Positions 1 through 12,508 of a stretch of DNA of 64,000 bases are shown here, piece after piece. The DNA is from Porogramme epimiltina (Eukaryota; Basidiomycota; Agaricomycetes; Polyporales; Polyporaceae), in NCBI GenBank assembly GCA_900155495.1, contig FTLJ01000441.1, forward strand, positions 1-64,000, written 5' to 3'. The first letter of the stretch is position 1; the number at the start of each line of letters is the position of its first letter. The position numbers and the translations under genes are program-made. The notes beneath the pieces are model-generated. The model worked only from the letters and a program-made list of their open reading frames with translations. It was not told where the DNA came from and ran no database searches.

Positions 1-985
1 AACCGCGACTCGTTGAGAGTCCAGAGGGCGAACACCATGGACGCATACGTCGCCTACCCGTGCCGCTTTCGCAGCCCGTTCCAGGTTTTGGCGTCGTTGA
101 CTTTCCCCGCGCCGGTGCATTTCTGGTGGCGGTGGGCGGGTACTCGTTCCGGTCGCGCCGCGGCTGACACAGCGACTCTAATGGAGGGCTGAAGCGCGAC
201 GCCGACGCCTGGGCTCAATTGCGCGCTCCGCCATGTGTGCGTTGCACGGACGGAACATGCTGATGGCCTCTGGTGACCGGAGTGGTGCGCCACCGACGAT
301 GTCCGAATTCTGCGTGGTCGTCAGCATGCTGTAGAGTGTAGGATAGGCAGCTAGAGCGTACCAGTGGTAACATCGTGGAGGCACCTGGGGTATCGTCGAC
401 GCTGCATCTCGCGATGAGCGACGAGCAGATATCGATGTGGCGGGACATACCTCGCGGCGTCGCGCCCCTGCTGGTCAGTGACTGCCGCGATGAGCAACGC
501 ATAGTGGTGCCGTTGTCGGCGAGTGGTGGGGCCGGTTGGGCCATATTGTGCTCGTGGAGGAGCGGTAGTGTGGGTTGTGAGGAGAGAGGGAGTGCGCGAC
601 ACGGGGGTATTTATCCCTTCCCGGTCTGGGATCGGACCGGGCGCCGTGGTAGACGCGTCAGCCTCTCTGCGGGCGGTGTTTGATGTGCGCCTCGTGTGTT
701 CACCACCAGAACGTCCCCACGCGCGGCACTGGTCAGCCGTGCTCGGTCTCCTTCCTAAGTTGCAGGTCTCCGCTGACGGCGCGGGCCCGAGAAGCAGGGG
801 TAGTGGGCTGTATAGGGTCCGAGAGGGTGCAGAATCCGCGATAGTGGTTGTGATAATCAGCGGAGTTTGGTATTAGGGCGCGCCCAGAAAGAAGTATCTG
901 CACATAGAGAGATATTAGTGTCCAGGAAAGCGACACCATCGAGCGGAGCGGGGACCACCAGAACCCAGTGCCGCCACCCAATTTG
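1..985 (-). repeat. Interspersed repeat R, copy A (cut by window edge)
   Basis: First of five copies of a long repeat. It reads on the minus strand and its 3' part lies outside the window. Shared landmarks with the other copies are a TATA-like ATAAATACC (607-615 on the complement), a segment with a short open frame containing APLRSPEAISMF on the complement of about 200-290, and an ATATCTCTCTATGTRCAG segment near 900-920. A small indel near 303-308 shifts the short frame relative to copy B. I see no transposase or reverse transcriptase, so it is either a non-autonomous element or a much-copied gene fragment. Confidence 0.7.
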
Positions 986-1620
986 GAGTGTCGTTCGTCT
1001 CTGAAATGTGGGGTAGCGATGAGTACGCGAAGCCTTCATGCGTGCTGGAAAATGCGATTTTAAGCTTTTGTATAACAAGTTATCGTGTAGACGTAGTCAC
1101 CGTGAGGAGTCCACGATTCCCTGACCCTGATGACTGTAACCGTCCTTGCTGGCTTGGTGCTCTGGCGCGCCCATCACATTACAGGAATCGTTCATCGCCT
1201 TCGTTACGATGATGGTTAACATAGCTTTACAAACGATACAGAGTAGTGACTGTGTTACCAACTTCAGATTTTGGAGGCGAGCGAAGAGGTTGAGAATGCC
1301 GAGGATGAGGAGGAGGAACCCGAGCACTGGAACTTGGAAAAAGGCCGACCCATAAAGGGCGCCTCCGAAACAGGGCGTCTACGGTCAAATTCGCACGTGG
1401 CAGGGGTTCCGGGGGCCTCCTGAGATACGCTGCTCATCCTTCAAGTTGAACATGAACTTACTCCTGAGCGCGGAACGTTGGGCAAAACTCTGAGAGTATA
1501 ATTGTTTTCCAAACTACAGTACGGTAGAGCTCGGTGGAAAGGCGGAAGGGTAAACTGCCAGTCGACAGCAGAGTCTGCAGAGCGCTTCTACAGTTCAAGC
1601 ACCATCCCTCCAAGTTGGTC
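986..1620. other. Intergenic, no gene seen
   Basis: I see no convincing exon here. The right part is presumably the promoter region of the F1 gene that starts at 1712. Confidence 0.5.
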
Positions 1621-1632
1621 CTGACCACCACC
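1621..1632 (+). promoter_or_regulatory. Shared F1 promoter motif (CTGACCACCACC)
   Basis: The motif lies about 90 bp upstream of the ATG of F1-1. The same TGACCACC core occurs 57-98 bp upstream of all seven F1 genes in the window, on the coding strand in each case. Binding protein unknown. Confidence 0.5.
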
Positions 1633-1711
1633 ATCCTATTCATACTTATACCATTCACCAGTCTTCCTACCCTGCCCGTGCTATCGTAGACCCTCACTTC
1701 CAAAAATATCC

Positions 1712-2630
1712 ATGCCAGCTACTACGCGCTCTGCCATGAGAAAGACGCGGCCTCTGACCGTGTACACCAACTTGCCACCACCTCTGAAGGCAGTGACACA
1801 GGATAGGTCTCTGTCGTCGTCTAGGACGACATCTAGGCCATCTTCGAAGGGTGTACATACAAGTATGGGGCACAAATCCGCACCAAAGGCGTCAAATAAG
1901 CAACCACGAAAAATACCTGAGGCCACGATCGCCGTCCACAACGTGCATGAGGTCGAGAGGGCTGAACAAATGGTGAGCTTTATATTCTCGCTTCGTCTTT
2001 TCCATTTCTCATCTCCAACGTATCGTCCCCTTCAGCGTATCGAATGGGAAGCTTTTGTATCTGAACGCCCGCCGCTGAGAACCCTCACTGCCGAAAACCT
2101 GCCCCAGTCCGGCAAAGAGGTGCCTCATCGCATCTACGGCTGGCCAATTACCGAAGAATATTTGCTACAATATGCACGCCGTCACCGCTTAACCTTCCTG
2201 GTTAGCTCAAACCATCGCGCGCGGTTCGAAGGGAAGGAGGAGTTCAACTATGGCGATCTTACGGACGAGGACCTGGTGGACGAGAGTCTTGCCCTCAGTA
2301 TCCGTCGATTCGCGACTTTGGACGTCATGATTCACTTTCTTGGCGAAGTTGGGGCGAAATTGACGTTCGAGCGTCCTGTATCACGAACGTTGGATTGGAT
2401 GCTGGTTTTGTGGTCCACCGATGACTACGAGGAGAAGTACGCGAGGTACAAGATGCGGGGGAACTGGGAGAAGATCGAGAAGTTTATCGACAATGCACTG
2501 AACGAATGCCTTCCCGAGGGGTGCGAGCGCCGGACGTCGCTGGAGTGGTGGTGGTCTCTCCAGAACACGCTAGTAAGCAGTTTTTCCTCGGTGGTCTACT
2601 GTTGTACTGATTTTCTGTTGGTAGCCGTGA
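1712..2630 (+). CDS. F1-1, uncharacterised F1-family protein (267 aa)
   Basis: Function unknown. Exons 1712-1972, 2036-2572 and 2625-2630 join to a 267-aa protein; the last exon adds only a proline and the stop. The N-terminus has the family start (MPATTRS, then a basic Ser/Thr-rich stretch), which may be disordered and nuclear. The conserved second half carries WEAFVSERPP, GWPITEEYLLQYARRH, YGDLTDEDL, VLWSTDDYE and LNECLPEGCERRTSLEWWWS. No signal peptide or membrane segment is visible. It is nearly identical to F1-6 at 41 kb, which lies in the opposite orientation, and the similarity continues into the 3' flank, so this is a recent inverted duplication. Without removal of intron 2 the frame runs on to 2656 with unrelated sequence. 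Confidence 0.8.
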
Positions 2631-2900
2631 ATAGTGACTCTGTTCTCCGCTTCTAAATATGATAGTTAATCTTGCTCCGGCGTCCGTACATAGGCCCCCG
2701 CCGTTCTCATTCTTGAACATTCATTGCGTGTGATATGTAGTTGAACACGTTCACCATACTTGATCCTTTTTTTAATCAAGTGGGTGTATTTTATCCTCGT
2801 TTCGTACATATATGATGTGCAATATATCCGAGGAGCGCTTTTTAACGAAAATTCAACATGATGCGGTTGAGGCGCCCGTAAGCGCTCTTAGACCCGTGCC

Positions 2901-2912
2901 CTGACCACCACC
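2901..2912 (+). promoter_or_regulatory. Shared F1 promoter motif (CTGACCACCACC)
   Basis: Copy of the F1 promoter motif 57 bp upstream of the preferred start of F1-2. It would lie only 16 bp from the alternative upstream ATG at 2918, which argues for the later start. Confidence 0.45.
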
Positions 2913-2959
2913 GCTGCATGCCCCTTTACACTCATAGCGTGCCATCTAATACGTCAAGC

Positions 2960-3873
2960 ATGCATACGTACACAACTCCTAGCAAACGACAGACTCGTTC
3001 CATGACAAAGCAGGAAAAACCAGCCCCTCCAGAGGCAACAACACAGGGCAATTCGAACGTATCGCAGCCGTCATTTCAGACTACCTCAAGACTACCCGCC
3101 AAGAGAATCACTGCGAGATCCGCTAGCCATGTCGGACAACAAAAGAGTACAGGGGCTGCGCTAGATGCTCGGAGGGCGGAAGAAGCGGCGAGAGTAGAAC
3201 AAGCAGTAAGCAGGATCGCTCTCCATTATATAATTTGCTTCTCATACCGTAAGTACTTTTCCCCATACAGCGTCTCAAATGGAATACAATTACTGCAAAA
3301 CATCCACCTCTCGCATCCCTCTCCGCAGATGATCTTCCCCAGCCTGGCAAGGAGGTACCCCACCGTCTCTACGGCTGGCCCATCACCGAAGACTACCTGC
3401 TCGACTATGCCCGCCGTCATCGGCTTGTCTTCAACGTCAATTCGCGTCATCGCACACGGTTCGGCGGCAAGGAGCAATATAATTACGGCGATTTGACGGA
3501 TGAAGACCTGGCGGACAAGGACGTTCTTCTCAGTGTCCGGCGACGAGCGGCCTTCGACGTCAAAGCACACTTCTCCAGCAAAGCAGGGGCTACGGGTATA
3601 ACTTTCCAACGCCCTGTGTCAAAGGAGTGGAAACTTATGCTCGTCCTGTGGTCTACCCAAGACTACGAACAAATGTACGCCCTTTACAAGTGGTACGGCA
3701 ATTGGGACTCGTTGAAGAAGTTCATCGACGACGCGCTGAACGAATGTCTCCCGGAAGGATGCGAGCGCCGGACGTCGTTGGAGTGGTGGTGGTCCCGCGA
3801 CGAGAACAAGATGGTGAGTTGATGATTCGTTCTTTCTTTTCCTTTGTGCTCACTCGACTTTTAGTTTCCTTGA
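2960..3873 (+). CDS. F1-2, diverged F1-family protein (about 265 aa)
   Basis: Tandem neighbour of F1-1 and the most divergent F1 copy. Exons 2960-3205, 3271-3813 and 3865-3873 are proposed; the last exon codes Phe-Pro-stop, matching the micro-exon endings of the paralogues. An in-frame ATG at 2918 would add 14 residues, but 2960 aligns better with the family N-terminus (PSKRQTRSM against TRSTTRKTRS) and keeps the promoter motif spacing. The body keeps GWPITEDYLLDYARRH, YGDLTDEDLAD, LVLWSTQDYE and LNECLPEGCERRTSLEWWWS. The intron-2 acceptor could instead be at 3876, giving a longer tail. Function unknown. Confidence 0.7.
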
Positions 3874-4582
3874 CAGCTTCCTCGTCACCTCATTCTCGCA
3901 GACCTTCGTGTTTCTTTGTGCTCTTATTTGTATTTGTACTCTGATCTTCCAATTCCTCCGAATCTGAGTTCTCATTCGTCCTATCAATGTGGTTGATTAG
4001 GGTTGTTGACGCAGTCCACAAACGAGAACGCGTTCTTACGGGATAAGGGGATTTTCGCATTCCAATTCGCCCGGGATGGGCAGGTCATGCGCGATGGCGT
4101 ATTCCGCACTTCAATAGCTGTCTTCGTTTTACCGCGCAGACCGGAATATTGCGTCGGGAAATACAAAGACCAGGGTATGCTGCAAGCGCGTCATGAGCCC
4201 ATGGATCCGGACCGACCCTTCCAGCTGGTTGACAGTTACAATCACAGAGGGCACAGCGCGATAAGTTTTGTGGCCTAGCCGTCGCCCAGTGCGCGTGCTT
4301 CAATGCGTGCGCTGAGAAGCAGCCTATCGCCATCCCGCCGACTCGGTATGCAGCTGTAGGCCATGCGCGCGGCCGTTTGCGTTGAGCCCGCAGACCCCAT
4401 TGTGCACGATTTACACAGAGCATACCCAGGCTAGATCTACTAATACGTGATTGACTTGTGCACGCACAGATCCAACATCACACGAAGACTGAGCAAAGAT
4501 CATGCGGACAAGCGGAACGTGGTCATTCCAAGACAAACAAATGGCTACGATACAAATCGAAGTACGCAAGATCGCAAGAGCA
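3874..4582. other. Intergenic, no gene seen
   Basis: About 0.7 kb between F1-2 and repeat copy B. Several short open frames exist but none resembles a known family or has supporting splice sites. Confidence 0.4.
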
Positions 4583-6045
4583 CCAAACCTTTCGGCGCGC
4601 GTTAGCTTCCCTGCCACGAAGGCAGGTACTAGTCCCGAGGGCCACGAAGAGGCCCGCGCCAGGCACCACCGCACTAAGCCTTGCGGCTCGCGCAGTCGAC
4701 CGTACCTCGGGAAGGCATCTTGAGCCGGGAGCAACTTTGGCCCCCAGCGCCGTTTCGGAAGCACACCTATCACACATAGAATAAAAACATACGCATAATC
4801 TGTCGCGACGTCCAAAGGTGTGCGTCAGAAAACTGGATCCCAGATAAGAGCGACCACGTACTTTGATTGTCGGAGCGTAGCGTCATTGAGGGGGCTGAGC
4901 GGCGCGCACCGCATAGTGCCCGGGACCATACCATTTCGAATATGCACGCGAGACGCGCACTACGAAGCGATCGACCGAGCCTGCTTGGCATGCGCGCCGC
5001 CGTGCGCGGGACCAAATCATTTCACGCCGCGACCTCCACGACGCGACGTAAAGCGGTCAACCGGAGAGCATTGAAGCGGGTGACCCTGTGTGCGCAGCGC
5101 AACAGATGGCATGAGCACCAGAACAGCGCACATATGGATGAGCAGACGTACCGTTGGGGAAAGAATCCGCGTTGGCGACGCGACGCCGGATGCACCCCAA
5201 CCGCGACTCGTTGCGAGTCCAGAGGGCGAGCACCATGGGCGCGTACGCCGCCTACCCGTGCCGCTTTCGCAGCCCGTTCCAGGTTTTGGCGCCGTTGACT
5301 TTCCCCGCGCCGTTGCATTTGTGGTGGCGGTGAGCGGGTACTCGTTCCGGTCGCGCCGCGGCTGACACAACGTCTCGCAAAGAGAGCTGAAGCGCGACGC
5401 CGACGCCTGGGCTCAATTGCGCGCTCCGCCATGTGTGCGATGCACGGACGGAACATGCTGATGGCCTCTGGTGACCGGAGTGGTGCGCCACCGACGATGT
5501 CGTTCTGCGTGATCGTCAGCATGTTGTAGAGAGAGAGCGAGGATGAGAGCGTACCAGTGGTAACATCGTGGGGGCACCTGGGGTATCGTTGACGCTGAAT
5601 CTCGCGATGAGCGACGAGCAGATGTCGACAGTGTGGCGGGACATACCTCAGAGCCTCGCGCCCCTGCTAGCAAGTGACTGCCGCGGTGAGCGGTGCATAG
5701 TGGTGCCGTTGTCGGCGAGTGGTGGGGGCGGTTAGGCCATGTTGTGCTCGTGGAGGAGCGGTGGTGTGGGTTGTGAGGAGAGAGGTGCGCGACACGGGGG
5801 TATTTATGCTCTCCCGGTCCGACCCCGGCCCGGGCGCCGTGGCAGACGCGTCAGCCTCCTCGCGGGCGGTGCCTGCTCAAGTGCGCCTCGTGTAATCGCC
5901 ACCAGAGGCACCCCGCGGGCAGCGGAGGTCAGCCGCGCACGGTCTCCTTCCTGAATTGCGGGCCTCCGCTGGCGTCGCGCACCCAAGAATTGCGATGGTG
6001 GTTGTGATAATCAGCGGAGTTTGGTATTAGGGCGCGCCCAAAAAG
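4583..6045 (-). repeat. Interspersed repeat R, copy B
   Basis: Reverse-orientation copy. It begins (plus strand) with AAACCTTTCGGCGCGCG, the complement of the 3' end of copies C and E, and runs to about 6045, where similarity to the others stops, so its 5' end is truncated. The TATA-like box is at 5801-5808 on the complement. It has the longest version of the internal frame, on the complement of 5522-5022, containing APLRSPEAISMF, CVSRGATGTSTR and NLERAAKAARVGG. The same frame is broken by indels or stops in copies A and D, so coding status is doubtful. Confidence 0.7.
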
Positions 6046-7282
6046 AAGTGCCTTTCCTGAGGCATCTAGACTCTGGAGCCGTGTCAACACCGAGTGGAGC
6101 AGAAAGCAGTGGTGAACCGCGAACGATAGCGTCACGATACCAGCCTGATTGAGGACATCGTTTGTTACCCCAGGGCGGCGAATGCGCACGACCGCGGGGA
6201 CTCGGAGCAGCTGCGCAGACTAGGCACACTAATGATAGCAGCATAAAGGAAAGAGTCTGTCGTATCAGCGAGCCGACGCCACCTGGAGTTGCAAGCACCC
6301 TCACATTTTAATCTTTAAGTAGATGGGACTGCTCTTCTCAGAAGATTTGCGGCGCACTCCTCATTAGTCTATCTTTCGTGGGGTTCCGTGTAGCAACGCT
6401 TGTGTGCCGTCTTCGCCGCTGTTACTCGGGCGACCTATGGGAAGCTATACGCGACTATGGGTCAGTCGCGCCACCGTTTACAGCCCCAGCGCTGCCTCAG
6501 GCTCACCTCACACAATCGTTAGTATCGATGACAATCGAGAAGCTCCTTGGACAGGTTGCCCATCAGACGTGTTTCTGCTCCGTCCAGCCTCCCCCTCTCC
6601 GAAGTCACCCTGTATTAGGATCGTCGCACTCCTTTTTGTTCCGGTCCGGCCTCGGTGAGAACGTGCACGAGTCATTCCATCCCAACAGGTAGGGTGTGGG
6701 AACCCACGTGGCGACCGCGCATGGCGGGCGTGGTAAGGAGCGAGGCACGAAAACACGACCATGCGCACACCAGCTGCCCTAAGTGCGGACCGTCAGATGG
6801 AGAGCAACACGGCATTGGGGGGCGAACCTTCAAGTGCGGCCTTGGCGGCGATTTCCTCATTCATTCTAGGCTCACCGAGGCTATGGTCGCGTAAGAGGAC
6901 ATCGCCCTAGCGCAGAGATACCCCAACGTCGTATATGCATATCACTGAAGCCTCTAGACCGCTGCACCCATTGCCCCAGCATTGACGGAGAGTCCCATTG
7001 TGAGACGGCACAGAGCCGTGGCGCGTGGGGCGACCCAGGCATCCTTCCGGGGTTTGTTATTGCTGCGCTGACAGCAGGCCATCGTCTTCGCTGAAGTTCT
7101 CGCACAATAAGACGAAAGTTGCTTCGCCCTTAAATAATCTATTGAGTTGCTAACGCACAGAAGTGCAAAGCAAGCGGGGGGACAAGATAATACTAGTGCA
7201 TCGAGGATAGTCGTACGGGGTCCTGGTCGTGGATGCTCTGCTGTGAACCTTGCGCATCTGCGAAGGGTCATGCAGGCTTCCG
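6046..7282. other. Intergenic, no gene seen
   Basis: About 1.2 kb without a supportable gene. Open frames on both strands are short and of random composition. Confidence 0.4.
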
Positions 7283-8135
7283 TCAACGGCAAGCGTAGCG
7301 TGGAGATTGAGTATAGCTCACCAAACGGCCCTCGCGAGCATACTCCGCCGTCTTCTTGCTACAGGAGATGGAGAGATAGCCCAGAGGTAACATCGACATT
7401 CCTTGACCACGCTGCTCCGTTGTAGGGATCTTGTAGGGATAATTGGACTGTTGTCGCGTTGGTGATGGAAGGGGGATGTCCGAGGACAATGCTGCAGCAC
7501 TCGCTGAGGTGAAAGCGTGAGAGGCGCAAGATGACAGGGGTGAAGTTGTGATCGAGGAGAACTGCAGGAGTATCACGGAGTAGCTGAAGAGAGGCAACTG
7601 GGACTTTACTGAGACGCAAAATGTGCCCAAGCAGCGGGTAGGGCTGATTTCAGGAGCTCTGAGCGACACCCTGGAACGAAACATGAGACTAGCCGCAAAG
7701 CGGGAGGAAAAGGCCTATACGCACCTCCCATCGCCATGTATATCCTGTCCATCCTGTTCATATCGACACTCCCAGCCCCCTAGTAACATTGAAGCGTGGG
7801 TGGATGCTTGCTCCCCAGGAACAGGTTTGAGCTCATGGCACGCCAAGTCTTCGTCCTTCGTACCACCAGAGAACGTTGAGATGGTCCAAGTGGTCAAGGT
7901 TGAGGTCCGGCAGACGCGTGATTGAAGCAAGCATGGCAGCAAGGAAGCGGTGGCAAGATTGGGGACATGAGCTTTGAGAATAGAGCCGCGCAAGGTGAGG
8001 ATGAGGGAAGATGTGTCGAGGACGTGGAGGCGAGTCAGTTGTGGTGACGGCCCGAGGGAATCCATGGGTACCTGGCGGCCCGAGTTTTCCCGACCCACTC
8101 GACAAGACACCTTCAAGGCGATTTTGGTCCCCCAT
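7283..8135 (-). pseudogene. Possible decayed F-box/LRR-like gene
   Basis: Minus-strand fragments in different frames have the leucine-rich composition of agaricomycete F-box proteins: one has FLAAMLASITRLPDLNLDHL (about 7925-7865), another LRLSRFHLSECCSIVLG (about 7540-7480). No continuous model could be built with plausible introns and no start codon stands out. I read it as a relic; it could also be non-coding. Confidence 0.25.
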
Positions 8136-8307
8136 GCATATGGGCCGGGTAAGGGCACGGAAGATACATATCGGTTCAACGTTGTGGGTACAATAATTTG
8201 GTATAGACCGTATAGTACATATTACTGAGCGCTATATTAATTGAATATAGCGGCCTACGTATCCTTCGAGGCCGGGGAGTATCCGTGGGTAATGAGCACA
8301 CTAGTAC

Positions 8308-9865
8308 CTACTTCTGCAAGACGTCTGTGTCGTCAGGCGTGCTTGGGTCCACAGTAGTTGAGATAGTGTCTCGAGATGGCTTCTTCTGGATGGGCGGCGA
8401 CGGAGCCCTAGCAGCACTCTTAGCCTCGCCCCTTCCACACGCAGCGGGAAGCGACTCACCTATGAGACCCCTCATGCGACTGAGGAAGATTGCCACGATA
8501 AAACCCGTACGCATGGAACGCCGCCGTCGCGTCTCCATCCAACGTCTCCTGAAGCGTCCTCTCCTCGGGCGACAGAAGAATGTCCGCGTCCAACGACGCC
8601 ACGCGGAGCTGCTCACGCGTCGCCCCACGACGGAACCTCGCAACCTTGTCGAGAACGCTCGCTTTCCAGGCGCGCCACACGGGCGTGTCGTTCGGCAGTA
8701 GATCGTCTAGCATGTGCTTCAGCTTCTCGGGGTCCGGCACAGGAGGCACATCGCCCCCCTCCTGGACGCGCTGTGCAGACTCCGGGCCTGCAAGCACGAG
8801 GAGGACGAAGACGGCCATGGTGGTGCGTGTACCGAGCGTGTACTTCATCATAACCGGGTCTTGGAGTATCCCCTTCACAAAGATCTTGCGCTGGACAGCG
8901 GAGCTGTCGAGTGAAGCAAGGTAAGAGTTGTACATCCACGAGACCGCGAGGGACGTGAGGAACATGATCTGCCCAAACTTCTGCCCTTGCGGGAGGAGAA
9001 GCAGCTGCGCGAGGAACTGGGCGGTGAGGAAGAGCGAGCTGAGACCAATGCGGTGGTAATGCTCGCTGCATTCGTAGTCCAGGGAGAACTTGCCTCGCGT
9101 GATCGAGTTCACCGCCCCCTCGCGTCCTTTCAGAATGATGATGTGGTTGCCGTCGTTCAGGATGCCGCACCCCGGAGGGGAGCCCGCGGCAGGCGTCGGG
9201 TGAGTGAAGGTAAGCTTCGCGGAGCCGACCCAGGCGCAGGAGATGCCATTCGACAGCATGCCCACGAGTATCATGGAGAAGCAGATCCAGTCGGCGTATA
9301 GGGCGCACAGGATGCACGTGGTGAGGGATGCAAGAATGGGGATGTGGGCCAGGAGGCCGGACTTCGCTCGGGTGGCTGTCTCGTTTAACGCCGGAGGATG
9401 AACTTTCGGCTCGGGTTCATGGTGAAGGTAAGCGACGGTGACGTCGACGGGAGTCGTGGTCCGGTACGCCTTTTGAAACTCGGAGAATTCCTTGGCCGTT
9501 TTCACGTGCTTGCAAGCATGTGCGAAGAGGTGCGCAAGGTGGCCAGTTTTCCGCATGGTTGTTCCCGAGTGGATGTCGCTGTAGCTGGGGCCCTTCTCGT
9601 CATCCAGCTCAAAGAGCTCAGCAGGATCGAGGTTGGGGCCTGGATAGAGACCGTCCCAGAAGCGCGACCGCGCGAGTTGGCCATACTGTTTCGCCACCTC
9701 GTAGCTTCCGGGGGAATTGTACCAGCCAAGCCACCTTCGCCCGGCATAGACATGGACGGTCGACATAGCTTTCACGGCGACGTCGCCCCCGAAGAAACCT
9801 GCGACTCCAGAGATATCAAGGTTGAGGTTGGAGTTCTCGAGAGGAAAAGGAGGTATGGGAGGCAT
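8308..9865 (-). CDS. F2-A, uncharacterised multi-pass membrane protein (501 aa)
   Basis: Function unknown. Exon 1 is 9865-8460 and exon 2 is 8407-8308 (intron 8459-8408), giving 501 aa ending PDDTDVLQK. The second ATG at 9865 is chosen over the in-frame ATG at 9886 because it matches the paralogues (MPP/MAP start, then NLDISGVAGFFGGDVAV) and the upstream ATG would lie at a probable 5' UTR intron acceptor. Family landmarks are LGWYNSPGSYEVAKQYGQ, RSRFWDGLYPG, MRKTGH, then two predicted membrane helices, GGILNDG-type loop, SLFLTAQFLAQLLLLPQGQ, MFLTSLAVSWMYNSYLASLD and a last helix after LGTRTTMA. A soluble tail with LPNDTPVWR follows. The location is probably a membrane; no signal peptide is obvious. 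Confidence 0.8.
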
Positions 9866-9880
9866 CTTGGCGCTAAGGAG

Positions 9881-9932
9881 CTGCATATGGTACGGTTAGC
9901 TTGTGTGAAGCCCTTTCCCAAGATGGACCTAC
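9881..9932 (-). other. Probable 5' UTR intron of F2-A
   Basis: GTAGGT donor, GCTAAC branch-like site and ATATGCAG acceptor end 16 nt before the F2-A start codon. All four full F2 genes have a comparable intron in this place. Confidence 0.55.
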
Positions 9933-11025
9933 TTTGCTTTGGAGTCAAGTTGAGTGGAGGGTAGGAATGGGGATTAGTAGAAGAAATCTCTGGATGAATA
10001 TATGCTAGTAATGCTGCAGCGCCCACAACGGGCGGTGGAACTTACCATTGCACTAAGCCCGGAGCCACCGGAAATTGTACATAGCTGTGGTGTATGCCCA
10101 GGGCATGGCAGATCGTTATATTGAGGGAACCACATCTCCTGAGCGTGGAGGGGGGTAGGAAGCTGCGGCCGGAGAAGCTCTCCAGTTATATAGGTGGCCT
10201 GAATCGAAGGGAAGGGTCAGCATGAGTGCACTGCAGTCATCGATATAGGTGGGCTGTACAAGTTTCTGGCTCCCGACTGAGATATTGCGGTGGAATCCGC
10301 TGACAACGCATCCGCCATAAGGCCCTAAAACGCTGTGAAGCGAGGCCGGAAAGCGATGTGAAAGGACGGGCTTACTTGGCAGAATCCTAACACATGCGAT
10401 ACGGCGCTCTGCGCGGCGCGGCGCACAACTAGGCCGGTACCCGGGTCCACGGTATGCGGCGCCGCATCACGATGTTACATCGTGGAGGCGTGCAATGGGC
10501 AATGTCACTAAGCCTTCGAGTCTACCAACGCAAAGACACGTCAGCGTTATTGAAGCTTGGCAATTAGAGGGGTAATGGGATACCGAGTAACTGAACGAAC
10601 AATGGCATGCAAAAATGGGCGGCGAAGGCTTCTGAAATTTACGCCCAAGCGACGATGGATGCGGTGAGCTCTTCAGGGGTATGGGATAGATATACCGACG
10701 TGATCGCATACATTCCCCACAAGTGCACGAGGTCGAATGCCCCGCCTCCACGACCATGTAGGCCGTCGGCATAGAGCAGCGTTTTATCTACAAATAACAA
10801 CCTAGATTTCAGCGAGGGACGGCGGGGTTTTTAGGCGAGATGAGACTTCTCGGCGTGGGAGCGGGAACTATCACTCTGAAGACTTGTCTGCTAACGCAAG
10901 GGCTTTCGTAGTTGTCTAAGAGTAGTCTACAAAGCAGACAGGTAGATGTCTATATCAATACAGGAGTCTTCATGTGAGTATATGCACTTGTGTATGCAAC
11001 AAACAACTCACATGTAGCGTCACCC
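9933..11025. other. Intergenic, F2-A promoter side
   Basis: About 1.1 kb. A TATA-like CTATATAAC lies on the complement of about 10184-10192, some 250 bp upstream of the 5' UTR intron of F2-A. The stretch 10460-10780 has a 101-codon minus-strand frame that I cannot assign and regard as chance. Confidence 0.4.
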
Positions 11026-12226
11026 CTAATCCAGTACGCCTCGCTCATCCCCATTATCCCCGCCCTGAATCCTCTCCGTCTTCTTCTCACACCTCACCAC
11101 CCGCCGCACCCGCTCCAGTGCCTCCTCGCGCTCGCTCTCCCCAAGACTTTGTATCTTGCGCACCGCGTCCTCAACATCCCGCAACCGCACGCGCGGCCCC
11201 CAGATGCTATGCCAGTACGTGTCCACCAAGCGCACGCTCTCCAGCCCTCCCGTCGGCCCCACCTCGCCAGCGCGCACCTCTGCCGTCCGCGCGATGAGGA
11301 GCGCGGCGATGGCCCCAGGCGGGAGCAGCGTGGCCATGCCGATGGTGAGTGTGCGGAGGCGGGGGAGGGGCGGGAGGAGCGGAGCGGAGGGTGCCCAGGG
11401 CGTATGCAGCCCGAGCTCGTCCGACGGGAACGCGATGTTGGTGAGCGTGAGGTGTTCGAGCGCGGACCAGGTGCCGATGGCGCGGATGAGGTGGTGCGTC
11501 GCCGTTGGGACAATCTTTCGCGCGCGCGGGAGGCGAAGAGGAAGGGCAGACAGGGAGAGGGGCACATCGGCGGTTTAGGCTAAGTTTGAGGTGGGTGCGT
11601 GTACTTGCTCACCGCGATAGAGAAGTGGTGCTCGGGATCAGGCCCCTCCCAAACGAACTTCCGTGGGCTATAGTGCGCGTACGGGGTTTGTTGTTGGCCA
11701 CTGTTAAGGCGGTGAGGAGAGGCCAGGGTACCCACTTTGCGAGCGATAATGCCTCGTAGATGTAACTGAGGTACGGGTTGCTAGTGTGGGAGTGTAGGCG
11801 AAAGGAAAGTAGCTCGAGAGGGACCTGTGTTATCCCATCGTGCACTGGACCGTTGATACCCCGAGAGGGTGCATCGTCTTCTGGTTGGAAGTGAGAAGTT
11901 GAGCTTGAGACGTTTGCGCGGGTCCTTATCGAGTGTAAAATCCGCTGAAGCGCGTTTGCGAGATGCCTAAAGACCTCGAATATAGCCGACCCTCCTGCGA
12001 GAGATATTTCTAGCGTTCGCGGGTTTCGAGCAAGGGGTATTGCGCCTTCAGCGAAACGTATGAGGTGTGTGAGAGAGCGGAAGCGGAGGTGGGCGTGCAA
12101 GAGAGGGTGGCCGAGTCCGAGGAAGGTCGAGTTGACGCACAAGACGTCGCTTGGTGAGTGATGGGCGTCCAGCGCGTAAGCCAGGATTTCCGTCAGGATC
12201 TCCACTGGGACTGTGGAAAGCGACAT
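11026..12226 (-). CDS. F-box-like/LRR-type hypothetical protein (355 aa)
   Basis: Probably a substrate adaptor of SCF ubiquitin ligases, by analogy. Exons 12226-11736, 11700-11613 and 11514-11026 join to 355 aa. The N-terminus (LSTVPVEILTEILAYALD, then VCSTFLGLGHPLLHA-like LCVNSTFLGLGHPLL) looks like the degenerate F-box helix common in agaricomycetes. The junction EGPDPEHHFSIA/IVPTATHHLIRAI restores a motif I associate with this family and fixes intron 2. The following LEHLTLTNIAFPSDE and LRTLTIGMATLLPP segments resemble leucine-rich repeats. Intron 1 is only 35 nt; without it the frame is lost before the conserved motif. The F-box call is by resemblance, not by alignment. Confidence 0.65.
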
Positions 12227-12508
12227 CGCGTTCGATGGTTAGGGAGCAAAGACGAGAAACTCGCAGGAAGGCTGATAACTCGGGAATACTCGAGTGCACA
12301 GGAGTTCCGGCACCGGAGGTCCGATCACACATTCTCCTGTTTTCAGGCGCATGCACACACGAACTCGTAAAGTGTAAAAAGTCTATTAAGGCTAATGTCA
12401 CCAGTCCTAAGCGAAGGTATCGTGATAGCGTGTGCGGCGAAGCGTCCTGACAGCGAATTGACCACAAAGCATTATCATTAACATCCGCACTGTCCTCGCC
12501 GCCCTCAT

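Noticed and set aside
4867..5522. Repeat R frames as a conserved protein gene
   Set aside because: The frame is broken or shifted in copies A and D, and conservation between young copies does not by itself show coding; kept as repeat only.
8613..9317. 234-codon minus-strand frame overlapping F2-A
   Set aside because: It is an out-of-frame shadow of F2-A, which carries the family signature.
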